A stretch of 64,000 nt of DNA from an uncultured Gammaproteobacteria bacterium (GTDB lineage: Bacteria; Pseudomonadota; Gammaproteobacteria; Arenicellales; Poriferihabitantaceae), in the NCBI GenBank assembly GCA_937992195.1, contig CALKKV010000040.1:27404-91403 (forward strand), in the 5' to 3' direction. The first letter of the stretch is position 1, and the number at the start of each line of letters is the position of its first letter. A program made the position numbers and the translations under genes. Shown here in pieces: positions 51,289 to 60,093 of this stretch. Below the pieces are notes generated by a model, which was not told the origin of the DNA, did not search any database, and saw only the letters and a program-made list of their open reading frames with translations.

Positions 51289-51392
51289 ACAACCGCTCCT
51301 GCTGTCAAGGTTAGATGCGGAATGATACGATAGGCGCCGCCGATTATCGAACCATTTTTGCCATTTCACTCCCTTCAGTAAAAACCCCTGAA

Positions 51393-52367
51393 ATGAAATT
51401 TTTCCACTCAAAAAATAAACAAGAGCCCAAGATTGAAAAGGAGAAACGCGGGCTGTTTTCGCGACTGACTCGCACTCGAGAAGGGGTGTTTGGAGGCATG
51501 CTGGGACTGTTTAAAAGCGGCAAACTAAGTCCGGAAATTCTGGAGCAGATCGAAGATCAGCTGCTGGTCGCGGATTTAGGGGTTGCCGTGAGTCAAAAGA
51601 TTATAGAACGACTAAAAAACGAAGCGAGCAAGGGTAAATTAACTAACCCAAACGAAGCTCGAGCCATTTTGAGAGCGGTAATGATTGAGCTGGTGGCTGA
51701 CTGCGAGAAAGAGGAGCCCTCACTGTATTCCGACCGACCGCTAGTAGTATTGATGGTGGGAGTTAATGGAGTGGGCAAAACCACAACTCTTGCGAAGCTT
51801 GCTGCTAGGTATACCAATGCAAATATTCCAGTAATGTTGGCCGCATGCGATACATTTCGGGCTGCGGCAATAGAGCAGCTGCAGACTTGGGGTGATCGTC
51901 TCCAAGTGCCAGTGATTGCCCAATCTCATGGTGCCGACGCCGCAGCTGTTGCTTTCGACGCCTATACTGCCGCTGCAGCAAGGGGGAGTCAGATTCTGTT
52001 GGTGGATACCGCGGGGAGACAACATACTCATGGCGATTTGGTTGAGCAGCTGAAAAAAGTAAAACGGGTGATGAAAAAAGCCAATCCAGAGATACCTGAT
52101 GAGGTGTGGCTGACAGTAGATGCTGGAAATGGACAGAACGTACTTTCCCAAGTAGCCCATTTTGACGAAGCAGTGGGTTTGACAGGGCTATGCATCACAA
52201 AGCTGGATGGTACTGCGAAAGGCGGCGTGATATTTGCTTTGGCTGACCGTTTTGGATTGCCGGTTCGTTTTATTGGGGTGGGTGAAGGCGAAGCAGACTT
52301 ACGCCCATTTCATGCAGAAGAGTTTGTTGATGCACTCTTGCCCGAGATTGGAGAAGATGCTGAATAG
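51393..52367 (+). CDS. ftsY: Signal recognition particle receptor FtsY
   Basis: The SRP receptor GTPase that delivers ribosomes making membrane proteins to SecYEG. The 324 residues have a short charged A region (KNKQEPKIEKEKRG), the N domain, and the G domain with GVNGVGKTTTLAKLA, DTFRAAAIEQLQTW, DTAGRQHTH, ITKLDGTAKGG and GVGEGEADLRPF. The A domain is far shorter than in E. coli FtsY. The ATG at 51393 is used; the in-frame upstream codon at 51315 is less likely. Confidence 0.95.
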   Translation: MKFFHSKNKQEPKIEKEKRGLFSRLTRTREGVFGGMLGLFKSGKLSPEILEQIEDQLLVADLGVAVSQKIIERLKNEASKGKLTNPNEARAILRAVMIELVADCEKEEPSLYSDRPLVVLMVGVNGVGKTTTLAKLAARYTNANIPVMLAACDTFRAAAIEQLQTWGDRLQVPVIAQSHGADAAAVAFDAYTAAAARGSQILLVDTAGRQHTHGDLVEQLKKVKRVMKKANPEIPDEVWLTVDAGNGQNVLSQVAHFDEAVGLTGLCITKLDGTAKGGVIFALADRFGLPVRFIGVGEGEADLRPFHAEEFVDALLPEIGEDAE

Positions 52368-52431
52368 AAAGATTGGTTGTTTCTTTGATAGATATTTCTG
52401 GCTGCGATTTGGGAGATAAATTAATCACACC

Positions 52432-53124
52432 ATGATTCGATTCAGTCAGGTATCTAAGCGCTATCCTAACGGTCATGATGCGCTGAGCGATATATCCTTT
52501 TTGCTTCCGAAAGGATCATTTACTTTTCTGACGGGACACTCTGGTGCTGGTAAAAGCACGTTACTCAAACTTATAACGCTCACCGAATTAGCCAGTCGTG
52601 GGCAGGTTCTAGTGGGTGAAAAGAATCTGTCAAAGTTGTCTGGAAATAAGATTGCAGCTCACAGGAGAACTATAGGCAGCGTGTTTCAGGATCACAAGTT
52701 ACTCGAAGACCGCACTGTCGAGGATAATGTTGCGCTTCCTCTGGTCGTGTCTGGTGTAGAACATAAAGAAACGCACCGCAGAGTTCGTGCAGCGCTTGAT
52801 AAAGTAGGGCTGTTGAATAAAGCCAAGCGTTATCCAATTACCTTGTCAGGTGGTGAACAGCAGCGCGTAGGTATTGCGAGGGCAGTAGTCGGCAGACCGC
52901 AAATTCTCCTGGCCGATGAACCCACCGGTAATTTAGATCCGACATTGGCCGATGAAATCATGCAGCTTTTTCTAAATTTCAATCAAATTGATATCACGGT
53001 CCTCATTGCCACCCACGATTATCGCCAGCTCAATCGCTTTAACTGTGGGGTGATTAGCCTCTCAAACGGGCGTCTAGTGAATCAGAGTGATATTACTCAT
53101 GTCGCTGAAGGTGGTCATGTTTGA
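52432..53124 (+). CDS. ftsE: Cell division ATP-binding protein FtsE
   Basis: The ABC ATPase of the FtsEX complex, which controls septal peptidoglycan hydrolases through periplasmic activators. The 230 residues contain Walker A GHSGAGKSTLLKLI, the VFQDHKLLEDRTV Q-loop, signature LSGGEQQRVGIARA, and Walker B ILLADEPTGNLDP. It follows ftsY by 64 bases and overlaps ftsX by 8. Confidence 0.96.
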   Translation: MIRFSQVSKRYPNGHDALSDISFLLPKGSFTFLTGHSGAGKSTLLKLITLTELASRGQVLVGEKNLSKLSGNKIAAHRRTIGSVFQDHKLLEDRTVEDNVALPLVVSGVEHKETHRRVRAALDKVGLLNKAKRYPITLSGGEQQRVGIARAVVGRPQILLADEPTGNLDPTLADEIMQLFLNFNQIDITVLIATHDYRQLNRFNCGVISLSNGRLVNQSDITHVAEGGHV

Positions 53125-54046
53125 AGCGTTAAAGGTATGGCTTGTCCGTCATTTACAGGTGTTATTTGAAACCCTTGGGCGGCTATGGCAAACACCGGTT
53201 GCTAGTTTAATGACAACTTTGGTAATCGCAATCGCCATTGCGTTGCCCCTTGTGTTGTATCAAATTGTATTGAGTGTCGATCGATTATCTGCTGGCTGGC
53301 AGGGTGCTCCACAAATATCGGTGTTTTTAAAAATAGAGACATCTGAGGGGGCAGTAGACCCTCTTGAAGCAGGCCAGACTTTGCTTCAAAACCCGAAAGT
53401 CGAAGATGTTCAATACATTTCTCCTGAAGAAGGACTGTCTACGTTTTCAGAAATGTCAGGTTTTCAATCTGCCATAGAGGCACTACCGGAAAATCCATTG
53501 CCGCCCTTATTGGTGGTTTTTCCAGCTACTGGAAACGATAACACTGCAAGTAGTGAGCTAGCTGATCAACTATCTGAGCTGCCGTTTGTGGATACGGCGG
53601 TTTACGATCAACAGTGGTTGCATAGATTGACTGCGATGGTCAATGTGGTGAAGCGCGCTGTGATTGTTTTAGCGCTGTTAATGGGGGCGGGAATTCTGTT
53701 AGTGATTAGTAATACCGTGAGGTTGGGGATTACTAACCGAGCTGGCGAAATTGAAATTATCGATCAGGTTGGTGGCACCAAGTCCTTTATTCGGCGCCCG
53801 TTTTTATATATCGGTGCGATCCAATGTTTATTTGGCGCACTTTTAGCCTGGTTAATTACGAGTTTGACGCTATTCCTTCTGGTCAAACCGGTTGCCAAAT
53901 TGGCAGAGCTTTACCAGAGCTCTTTTGTTATCGGGTACGTTGGATTTGCCGTAGCTGGTGCAGTCGCTCTCAGCGTGACAGTGCTTGGTATACTCGCCGC
54001 GAGAGTAACGGTAGATCGCTACTTAGTCAGACTGCGACCCTCATAA
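53117..54046 (+). CDS. ftsX: Cell division protein FtsX
   Basis: The membrane subunit of FtsEX. The 309-residue protein has a short cytoplasmic N-terminus, a first transmembrane helix (TTLVIAIAIALPLVLYQIVL), a periplasmic domain with ISVFLKIE and VEDVQYISPEEGL, and three further membrane helices around the GITNRAGEIEIIDQVGGTKSFIRRPF cytoplasmic loop that couples to FtsE. The ATG at 53117 overlaps the ftsE stop and has AAGGTGG upstream. The rpoH gene that commonly follows is absent. Confidence 0.95.
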   Translation: MFEALKVWLVRHLQVLFETLGRLWQTPVASLMTTLVIAIAIALPLVLYQIVLSVDRLSAGWQGAPQISVFLKIETSEGAVDPLEAGQTLLQNPKVEDVQYISPEEGLSTFSEMSGFQSAIEALPENPLPPLLVVFPATGNDNTASSELADQLSELPFVDTAVYDQQWLHRLTAMVNVVKRAVIVLALLMGAGILLVISNTVRLGITNRAGEIEIIDQVGGTKSFIRRPFLYIGAIQCLFGALLAWLITSLTLFLLVKPVAKLAELYQSSFVIGYVGFAVAGAVALSVTVLGILAARVTVDRYLVRLRPS

Positions 54047-54109
54047 TTACCGCGCGATTTAGAGGTTGCCCGGCGAATATAAGAGACGCCGTTCAGCAGA
54101 AAGAGAACA

Positions 54110-54328
54110 TTACCGCTCTCTGAAAGTAATCCGACCTTTGCTCAAGTCGTAAGGAGTTAGTTGCACTGTGACGGTGTCACCTCGCAAAATTCGGATATAG
54201 TGCTTTCGCATTTTGCCGGAGATATGCGCAATGATTTCATGCCCGTTCTCGAGCTTAACTCTGAACTGGGTGTTGGGCAGGGTTTCGGTAACCGTACCCT
54301 CCATTTCGATGCCTTCTTCTTTTGCCAC
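54110..54328 (-). CDS. infA: Translation initiation factor IF-1
   Basis: A 72-residue OB-fold protein that binds the ribosomal A site and assists IF-2 and IF-3 in initiation. The sequence [40 protein letters not shown] and [18 protein letters not shown] is standard over its full length. It converges on ftsX with a 63-base gap and is monocistronic here. In E. coli it lies near clpA and aat instead. Confidence 0.97.
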   Translation of the reverse strand: MAKEEGIEMEGTVTETLPNTQFRVKLENGHEIIAHISGKMRKHYIRILRGDTVTVQLTPYDLSKGRITFRER

Positions 54329-54577
54329 AATAGTAGTTGAAATTAATAGATGGCGGAGTGTAAAGAAGATTGACTATGGATTCAAACGAGATCCTCGCTA
54401 TTTGTCGAATATAAAGCGATTTTCAGCGCTGTTAATGTCTTTTGCTCTGTTAAAATTGTCGATTTTCAACGCCATTTGCTCGGAAAATGTCATCTAGCTG
54501 CTAACCATAGATGCATGGTCCGGAAATCTTGCTTCCGGCAGTTTTACGTTGAATTTTGATATTTCTCTGTCCCCTTT

Positions 54578-56599
54578 ATGAAAAAAAACCAGTCGACCCA
54601 AAAAGTCGAGAAGCTATTTATCGAATCAGCTACCAAGCTGCAACAAGGTGACGCCGCGGGAGCGCGCCGTGGCCTGGAGAAAGTGGCCAAACTAGCCAGC
54701 AATAGCGCGGCAGTTTGGTATAACCTCGCGCTTTCTGGCCAGCACCTGGGATTGCATCATAAAGCGATAAAAGAATATAAAAAATCGTTAAAGTTAAACC
54801 CCTCGCAGGTAGATGCGTTGGTCAATTTAGGCTTGTCTCATAAAGCGCTTGAAGAAAAAGAAGAGGCTTTGGAGATCGCGCAAAAAGCGCTGGATCTAAA
54901 GCCAGGTCATTCGAGAGCATTAAATTTGCTAGGGACCCTTCATGCCGAGATAGGCGAATATGAGCAAGCTATTCCGCTTCTGCAGCGTGCTCTAGAAAAC
55001 GATGCGCAAAATGAAGACGCTCGACTCAATCTCGCTAACTCTTTTTTGGAGTCAGGGGATTCTTCTAAGGCAGAGCAGATAATTGCACCACTTATCGATG
55101 AGACCGTGAGTGCTAAACAAGCGGTTGAGCTCTATGTCCAGATTATTCTGGATCAAAAACGCTATCCTGAAGTTCCGCCAATTCTGAAAAAGCTAAAAGA
55201 GCGGTATAAAGATGATCACGATGTGAAAATATTGGAGATGTCTTTTTGCGAGTTAATCAATGACAACTTTTCGGTAGTCGATATTGCAGAGAAGCTGTTA
55301 GTGGATTCTCCTAAAAATGCGCGTATCTGGAGTTCTCTTGGGAACGCTTATTTCCAGCTCGATAGTATTGCCAATGCTAAGGATAGCTACACAAAGGCAA
55401 TGAAATTTGATCCAAAACATCCAGAATACAGTAATAATCTGGGACTAACCTATGCATCACTTGGAGAAAAAGAGAAAGCGGAGCACTATTATCGGAATGC
55501 GCTCGTCTTAAATAGCGATTATGTAGAAGCGTATCGCAACCTGGTTGCGATGAAGAAATTCCAGTCTTTGGATGACCCAGATTGTCTGAAGCTACAAGAG
55601 CTATGGGAAAACGCTAAAATTCCAGAGCAAACGCGGTCAAAGCTCGCATTTGCGCTAGGCAAGATTTATGACGACTGCGGTGTTTATGATCGGGCTTTCG
55701 AAAGCTACGATGAAGGAAACCGTCTAAAATCAAAAGAAGTGGATATGGATTTTGAGCAATACTTTGCTCATATCGATCGAACCATCGATGTACTCAACAC
55801 ACATCCCGCTAATCCTGTTCGCTCAAACCAGAATCATGGCCAACCTATCTTCATCTTAGGCATGTCGCGCAGTGGCACAACCTTGGTTGAGCAGATTATA
55901 TCCCGCCATCCGAATGTGACTGGTTGTGGTGAGCTACCGTGTATTGAAAGGGCAATCGGTAATTTGGAGAAAGGTGCTGGGACAAAGCGTATTTATCCTG
56001 ATGATTTTAATGACTTGAGTGAAGAAGATTTCGCTGCTGAAACAGCAAGCTATGGTGATTGGGTATCGCGATTGCATGATATTAAGACGGGCTTCTTCAC
56101 CGACAAGATGCCTTTTAATTTTGTACATGTTTGGTTGATCAAAGCACTGTTTCCGGATGCGCCAGTCGTGCACTGCCATCGGCATCCTTTAGACGTTATC
56201 GTATCCAACTATTTCCAGCTTTTTGGTTCTGATATCAATTTTGTTTATGACTTGGAAATATTAACTGGCTACTACTTGCGCTATCACAAGCTAATGAAAC
56301 ACTGGCACCAGCTATTTGGCGACGGTGTCTATAAGGTTCAGTATGAAGCGCTGGTGGCGGATGCCGACAATCAGACTAAGCTTCTGATAGCAGGAGCTGG
56401 CCTAGAATGGGATGACTCTTGTTTGGATCCGAATCGATCTGATACCGCGGTTAGAACCGCCAGTATTTGGCAGGTGAGAGAAGGGATTTATACCAGTTCT
56501 AAAGAGCGTTGGAGACGCTACGAGAAACATTTGAGCGAAGTTATAGACACGTTGCAGAATAATGGTGTGCTGGATCAAGACTGTAACTATATTGACTGA
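54578..56599 (+). CDS. TPR-repeat sulfotransferase fusion protein
   Basis: A 673-residue two-part protein. Residues about 10-330 are tandem tetratricopeptide repeats (for example AAVWYNLALSGQHLGLHHKA, ALNLLGTLHAEIGEYEQA, ARIWSSLGNAYFQLDSIANA). Residues about 420-660 are a PAPS-dependent sulfotransferase: the 5'-phosphosulfate loop FILGMSRSGTTLVEQIIS, a HRHPLDVIVSNYF segment for 3'-phosphate binding, and a C-terminal WQVREGIYTSS. No signal peptide or membrane helix is seen, so it should act in the cytoplasm. The acceptor (protein, glycan or lipid) is unknown; TPRs may present a protein or complex substrate. The gene stands alone before a terminator. Confidence 0.88.
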   Translation: MKKNQSTQKVEKLFIESATKLQQGDAAGARRGLEKVAKLASNSAAVWYNLALSGQHLGLHHKAIKEYKKSLKLNPSQVDALVNLGLSHKALEEKEEALEIAQKALDLKPGHSRALNLLGTLHAEIGEYEQAIPLLQRALENDAQNEDARLNLANSFLESGDSSKAEQIIAPLIDETVSAKQAVELYVQIILDQKRYPEVPPILKKLKERYKDDHDVKILEMSFCELINDNFSVVDIAEKLLVDSPKNARIWSSLGNAYFQLDSIANAKDSYTKAMKFDPKHPEYSNNLGLTYASLGEKEKAEHYYRNALVLNSDYVEAYRNLVAMKKFQSLDDPDCLKLQELWENAKIPEQTRSKLAFALGKIYDDCGVYDRAFESYDEGNRLKSKEVDMDFEQYFAHIDRTIDVLNTHPANPVRSNQNHGQPIFILGMSRSGTTLVEQIISRHPNVTGCGELPCIERAIGNLEKGAGTKRIYPDDFNDLSEEDFAAETASYGDWVSRLHDIKTGFFTDKMPFNFVHVWLIKALFPDAPVVHCHRHPLDVIVSNYFQLFGSDINFVYDLEILTGYYLRYHKLMKHWHQLFGDGVYKVQYEALVADADNQTKLLIAGAGLEWDDSCLDPNRSDTAVRTASIWQVREGIYTSSKERWRRYEKHLSEVIDTLQNNGVLDQDCNYID

Positions 56600-56663
56600 A
56601 TATTACTCAGCAGAGAATTTGAAAAACATGATCTAGATCTTCTTTGAGAATAAAGTGCAGGCG

Positions 56664-56693
56664 AAAAAAAACCGGGGCAAGCCCCGGTTTTTT
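56664..56693. terminator. Bidirectional intrinsic terminator
   Basis: A run of eight A (56664-56671) leads into CCGGGGC, AA, GCCCCGG and then six T (56688-56693). The GC-rich stem flanked by A and T tracts would work on both strands, ending the sulfotransferase transcript and, on the reverse strand, the porin transcript whose stop codon lies 20 bases away. Confidence 0.92.
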
Positions 56694-56712
56694 ATTCCCT
56701 AATGCAAAAGCT

Positions 56713-57705
56713 TTAGAAATCGATACGCATGCCCAAGAAGGTCTGAGTAAACTCCTCTTGGTTATCAATATCAACATTAGTGCTCTCGATGTAAAGCTGC
56801 AAGCCGCCACCAAGCTTGTGGTATACACCTAAGAATACTGAATCACCGTCGCCGTTTGCATCACTTTCGGCTGTACCAGCACCAAGAAGTAGGTTGGTCT
56901 TCGCTCCTAGGCCGAACTTTAAGTATAGCTGTGTGTGATCTGTTTCGCCGCTATCATCTTCAAGATTCTGAAAAGCAAGGCTCAGCTTAGCAGGACCAAA
57001 AGCCAATGTACCACCGATACCAAAACGATCTGTATCTCCAACTGATGCTGTTGTAATTAGACCATCATCGCTTTCAGTGACACTGTCGTTGTTTTCTTCG
57101 GTGTCAAGTGCGATAGCAATACTTAGGGCATCAATAGGATTGATGGTAAGACCGATTCCCAAGCCGTTTCCGTTAATCTTTTCAGCTACATCGCTGTCTT
57201 CTTCGCTGTCATTCAAACGAACATCAATATCCAAGCTGACTGGACCAAAGCTGTTAGCATATTTGACAGTGTTAGAAGTTCTGAAAGGACCGCCTGCGAA
57301 AGAAGAATACAGGTAGAAACCTAGAGAAAAGGTTGGAGAAGCAATGGTACCGAAGTGGTTAAAGTAAGCTGACCACTGGTTACCAATGGTTACACTTCCG
57401 AATCCACCTGAAAGACCAACGAAAGCAAGACGGATATCCGCGATACCAGGCTGCTCTTTATCAGCAACAGTAGCAAATTCATAACGACCGATTGCGGTTA
57501 AACCGTTACCAATGTCACCAGCGCCTTTGAAACCGAAACGAGACGATACGTTAGATACGTCAACATTGCTGTCACCGCTAGCATCGCTAAATTCGATAGC
57601 GTTGTTTACACGACCGTATGGGGTGATGCCGAGGTGGCCGTCTGCATATACAGCTGGAGCTGCAAGAGTGCTCACTACTGCTGATGCGATTAGTTTTTTG
57701 TTCAT
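56713..57705 (-). CDS. Gram-negative general porin
   Basis: A 330-residue outer-membrane porin. It has a signal peptide (NKKLIASAVVSTLAAPAVYA, cut before DGHLG) and a 16-strand barrel pattern: TPYGRVNNAIEFSD, SSRFGFKGAGDIGNGLTAIG, RLAFVGLSGGFGSVTIGNQW and a C-terminal FLGMRIDF ending in Phe, the BAM recognition signal. Loops are rich in Asp/Glu (DSEEDSDVAEK, DTEENNDSVTESDDG), suggesting cation preference. The ATG at 57705 has AGAGG 7 bases upstream. It is a single gene with its own terminator. Confidence 0.93.
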   Translation of the reverse strand: MNKKLIASAVVSTLAAPAVYADGHLGITPYGRVNNAIEFSDASGDSNVDVSNVSSRFGFKGAGDIGNGLTAIGRYEFATVADKEQPGIADIRLAFVGLSGGFGSVTIGNQWSAYFNHFGTIASPTFSLGFYLYSSFAGGPFRTSNTVKYANSFGPVSLDIDVRLNDSEEDSDVAEKINGNGLGIGLTINPIDALSIAIALDTEENNDSVTESDDGLITTASVGDTDRFGIGGTLAFGPAKLSLAFQNLEDDSGETDHTQLYLKFGLGAKTNLLLGAGTAESDANGDGDSVFLGVYHKLGGGLQLYIESTNVDIDNQEEFTQTFLGMRIDF

Positions 57706-58113
57706 GGATATACCTCTAAAAGTACTGTAGTCAAAAAAAATTTTTTTTAATTCTGCTTTCAAATTCGCTGGCAGAACTGCTTGTTGCGTAAGAGAATGTA
57801 CCAACATAAAAAACGAAAGCAAAGCGATTTTGCCATAAATTTTGCATAAATATTAACTTTTATTAATAAATTCCCTAAATTCAGTAATTTAGCGCACAAA
57901 AAAAATCGAAAATTATTTAAAATTAAGTAGTTAAAATAGATACTTAATATTAAAACTAGGTAAAAATTTGAAAAAACCTGGGATTTTGGCAATTTTTTGA
58001 CTTTTTTGGTGTATCGCTGAAATAACTGCATCGGGACGCTGTCGAAGACCAAGAGATAAGTCACCTATGTTAAATTCGGCCTATCAAAATAACGCTTAAC
58101 TCACCTCACTGAA
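57706..58113. other. AT-rich divergent region between porin and bamC
   Basis: This 408-base region holds the promoters for the porin (reverse) and bamC (forward). It is strongly AT-rich, with A and T runs near 57733-57748 and 57899-57905 that could be bent DNA or sites for nucleoid proteins. No gene is supported; a weak reverse-strand promoter (TTGCTT, 16 bases, TACATT) is possible around 57795-57825. Confidence 0.5.
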
Positions 58114-58836
58114 ATGTCAAAATCTCTGGTTTTACTCGTCACTTTGCTGCTACTGGTCGGCTGCAAATCTTCCCCCCAAGAGAGCGCTGATAACAGTGGC
58201 AGAAAAATTGGTTCTGATACCGAAGGCGGAGGCTTGTTTTCCTCGATATTTAAAGGCTCTTCTCCGAAATCTATTGCGCTGCCGCCCGATCTTATTTCTA
58301 CTGCGAATGACAAGGTTCTAGAAAATCACAAGCAGGCAGAAGTGGCGTCTGGAGAAGAGGTTTTACCTTCAGTGATTGGTGCGAAGGTGGTAAACCAGGA
58401 TGGTCAACGTTGGCTTGAAGTCGAAGCAGATGCCCAGGAGGTATGGGATACATTAGCAAATTTCTGGGCCGCGGAACAAATTGATCTGGTGGAATTTAAA
58501 CCTGCAGCAGGCTTGATGGAAACTGATTGGGTCTCTGCTAGTGCTGAAGCCGAGAAGAAAGGAGTTTTCTCGAGGTTGTTTAACCGCGTGGCTGGTAAAG
58601 GAACATCCTTTGATAAATACAAGTTACGTCTTGAAAAAGACGATGAAGATGTTACAAAAATTTTTGTAACCCATCGGTTTACAGAAAAGAAAGAGTCTAA
58701 CTTCAACTCGCAAATAAGGCTGACCCAGTGGGAGTGGGTAGAAGGTGATAGCGATCAAGAAAAAGTAGCACAACTTTTGCAGGTCATGGTGCTTCTATTT
58801 GAGACGCCAGAAGCACGGCAAAATACGTCGGCCTAA
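58114..58836 (+). CDS. bamC: Outer membrane assembly lipoprotein BamC
   Basis: A 240-residue lipoprotein matching BamC/NlpB, an accessory subunit of the beta-barrel assembly machine. The lipobox LLVG precedes Cys17. An unstructured stretch includes the LPPDLISTANDK motif that binds BamD in the family, followed by the helix-grip domain RWLEVEADAQEVWDTLANFW. It is shorter than E. coli BamC (344) and appears to contain a single helix-grip domain. In many gammaproteobacteria bamC follows dapA; here it has its own long upstream region. Confidence 0.85.
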   Translation: MSKSLVLLVTLLLLVGCKSSPQESADNSGRKIGSDTEGGGLFSSIFKGSSPKSIALPPDLISTANDKVLENHKQAEVASGEEVLPSVIGAKVVNQDGQRWLEVEADAQEVWDTLANFWAAEQIDLVEFKPAAGLMETDWVSASAEAEKKGVFSRLFNRVAGKGTSFDKYKLRLEKDDEDVTKIFVTHRFTEKKESNFNSQIRLTQWEWVEGDSDQEKVAQLLQVMVLLFETPEARQNTSA

Positions 58837-58885
58837 GTCCCTGGTAGCTTAGTCTAGAGCTTTCCTACCGCAGTCTATTCACGTC

Positions 58886-60079
58886 GTGGCGGCATTTACT
58901 CGATTCGATGATGCGCGAATACTGATCTATAGCCATGATAGCTTTGGTTTGGGTCATCTCCGGCGGTGTCGTGCGATCGCACACGAACTAGTGGGACGTT
59001 ATAAAGGCGTTTCCGTTTTAATTCTGTCTGGTTCTCCGGTTATCAGCTCTTTTGAATTTCGAGCCAGGGTCGATTTTGTGCGGATACCTGGTGTGATAAA
59101 ACTCAAAGATGGTAGCTATACCTCTCTCGGCTTGCATATTGATCTAGAGCAGACACTAGAGATAAGAGAAGCAATCATCCATAAGACTGCCCAGGCTTTT
59201 AAGCCGGATTTATTTATCGTTGATAAAGAGCCGTTGGGACTTGAGGGTGAGGTGAAGGAAACTCTCAGAATGTTACATAGTCAGGGGGTATATAACATAC
59301 TAGGCCAACGAGAGATTATTGATGACCCCAAGGTGCTGGCTTTGGAATGGGGAAGAAAAGCAGCACTTCCAGCCATCAAGGAGTTGTATGATGAAATCTG
59401 GGTGTATGGGCCTGAGAAGTTCTATCACCCTTTAGTGGGTTTTGATCTGGACCCTGAAGTAGAAGATAAAATTGTTTTCACCGGCTATCTAAAGCGCGCA
59501 GGGGTGCAAGGAGAGATAGCTGACCTCGAAATTGAAGAGCCCTACTTTTTGGTCACTCCGGGTGGCGGAAAGGATGGTGAAGAAATGATCGAGTTGGTTT
59601 TTGAGTCCTGTGTTCGCTGTGAACACTTAGATGCCAATGTCGTTTTTGTTCTTGGTCCGTTTATGGACGAACCGAAGCGTCAAGAGATTCATAGAAGAGC
59701 AGAATCTTATGAAAATTTCCAGGTGATTGACTATCACCCGCGGATTGAGTCTTTGATTGAGGGCGCGCAAGGTATGATAACTATGGGGGGCTATAACACC
59801 TTTTGCGAGATTCTTAGTTTTGATAAACCCGCTATCGTGATTCCTCGCTTTGAACCTCGGACTGAGCAACTCATTCGCGCGCGCCGAGCGAAAGAACTTG
59901 GTTTGGTAGAAATGCTTGAGCCTGAACAGTTTAACGTGGGAAGTCTGATTCCTTTGCTTGAAAGCCTTTCCCGCCAGCCCAGCCCCTCGGCGGCGCTATT
60001 GCCAGGTATGCTGGATGGAATGGATAATGTGTGTAATAGAGTGGTTCATCTCCTAAGCAACAGTCCAACTTCTGACTAA
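58886..60079 (+). CDS. MurG-like (GT-B) glycosyltransferase
   Basis: A 397-residue GT-B glycosyltransferase. The N-terminus has ILIYSHDSFGLGHLRRCRAI, where G-x-GHxxR parallels the MurG glycine loop, and the C-terminal half has MITMGGYNTFCEILSFDKP and IPRFEPRTEQLIRARRAKEL, the GT28-type nucleotide-sugar site. No signal peptide or membrane helix is seen, so it acts in the cytoplasm. It starts at a GTG; no in-frame ATG is near. It is the first gene of a three-gene operon with a second such transferase and a deacetylase. Donor and acceptor sugars are unknown. Confidence 0.85.
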   Translation: MAAFTRFDDARILIYSHDSFGLGHLRRCRAIAHELVGRYKGVSVLILSGSPVISSFEFRARVDFVRIPGVIKLKDGSYTSLGLHIDLEQTLEIREAIIHKTAQAFKPDLFIVDKEPLGLEGEVKETLRMLHSQGVYNILGQREIIDDPKVLALEWGRKAALPAIKELYDEIWVYGPEKFYHPLVGFDLDPEVEDKIVFTGYLKRAGVQGEIADLEIEEPYFLVTPGGGKDGEEMIELVFESCVRCEHLDANVVFVLGPFMDEPKRQEIHRRAESYENFQVIDYHPRIESLIEGAQGMITMGGYNTFCEILSFDKPAIVIPRFEPRTEQLIRARRAKELGLVEMLEPEQFNVGSLIPLLESLSRQPSPSAALLPGMLDGMDNVCNRVVHLLSNSPTSD

Positions 60080-60093
60080 CTTCCGCTCATACC

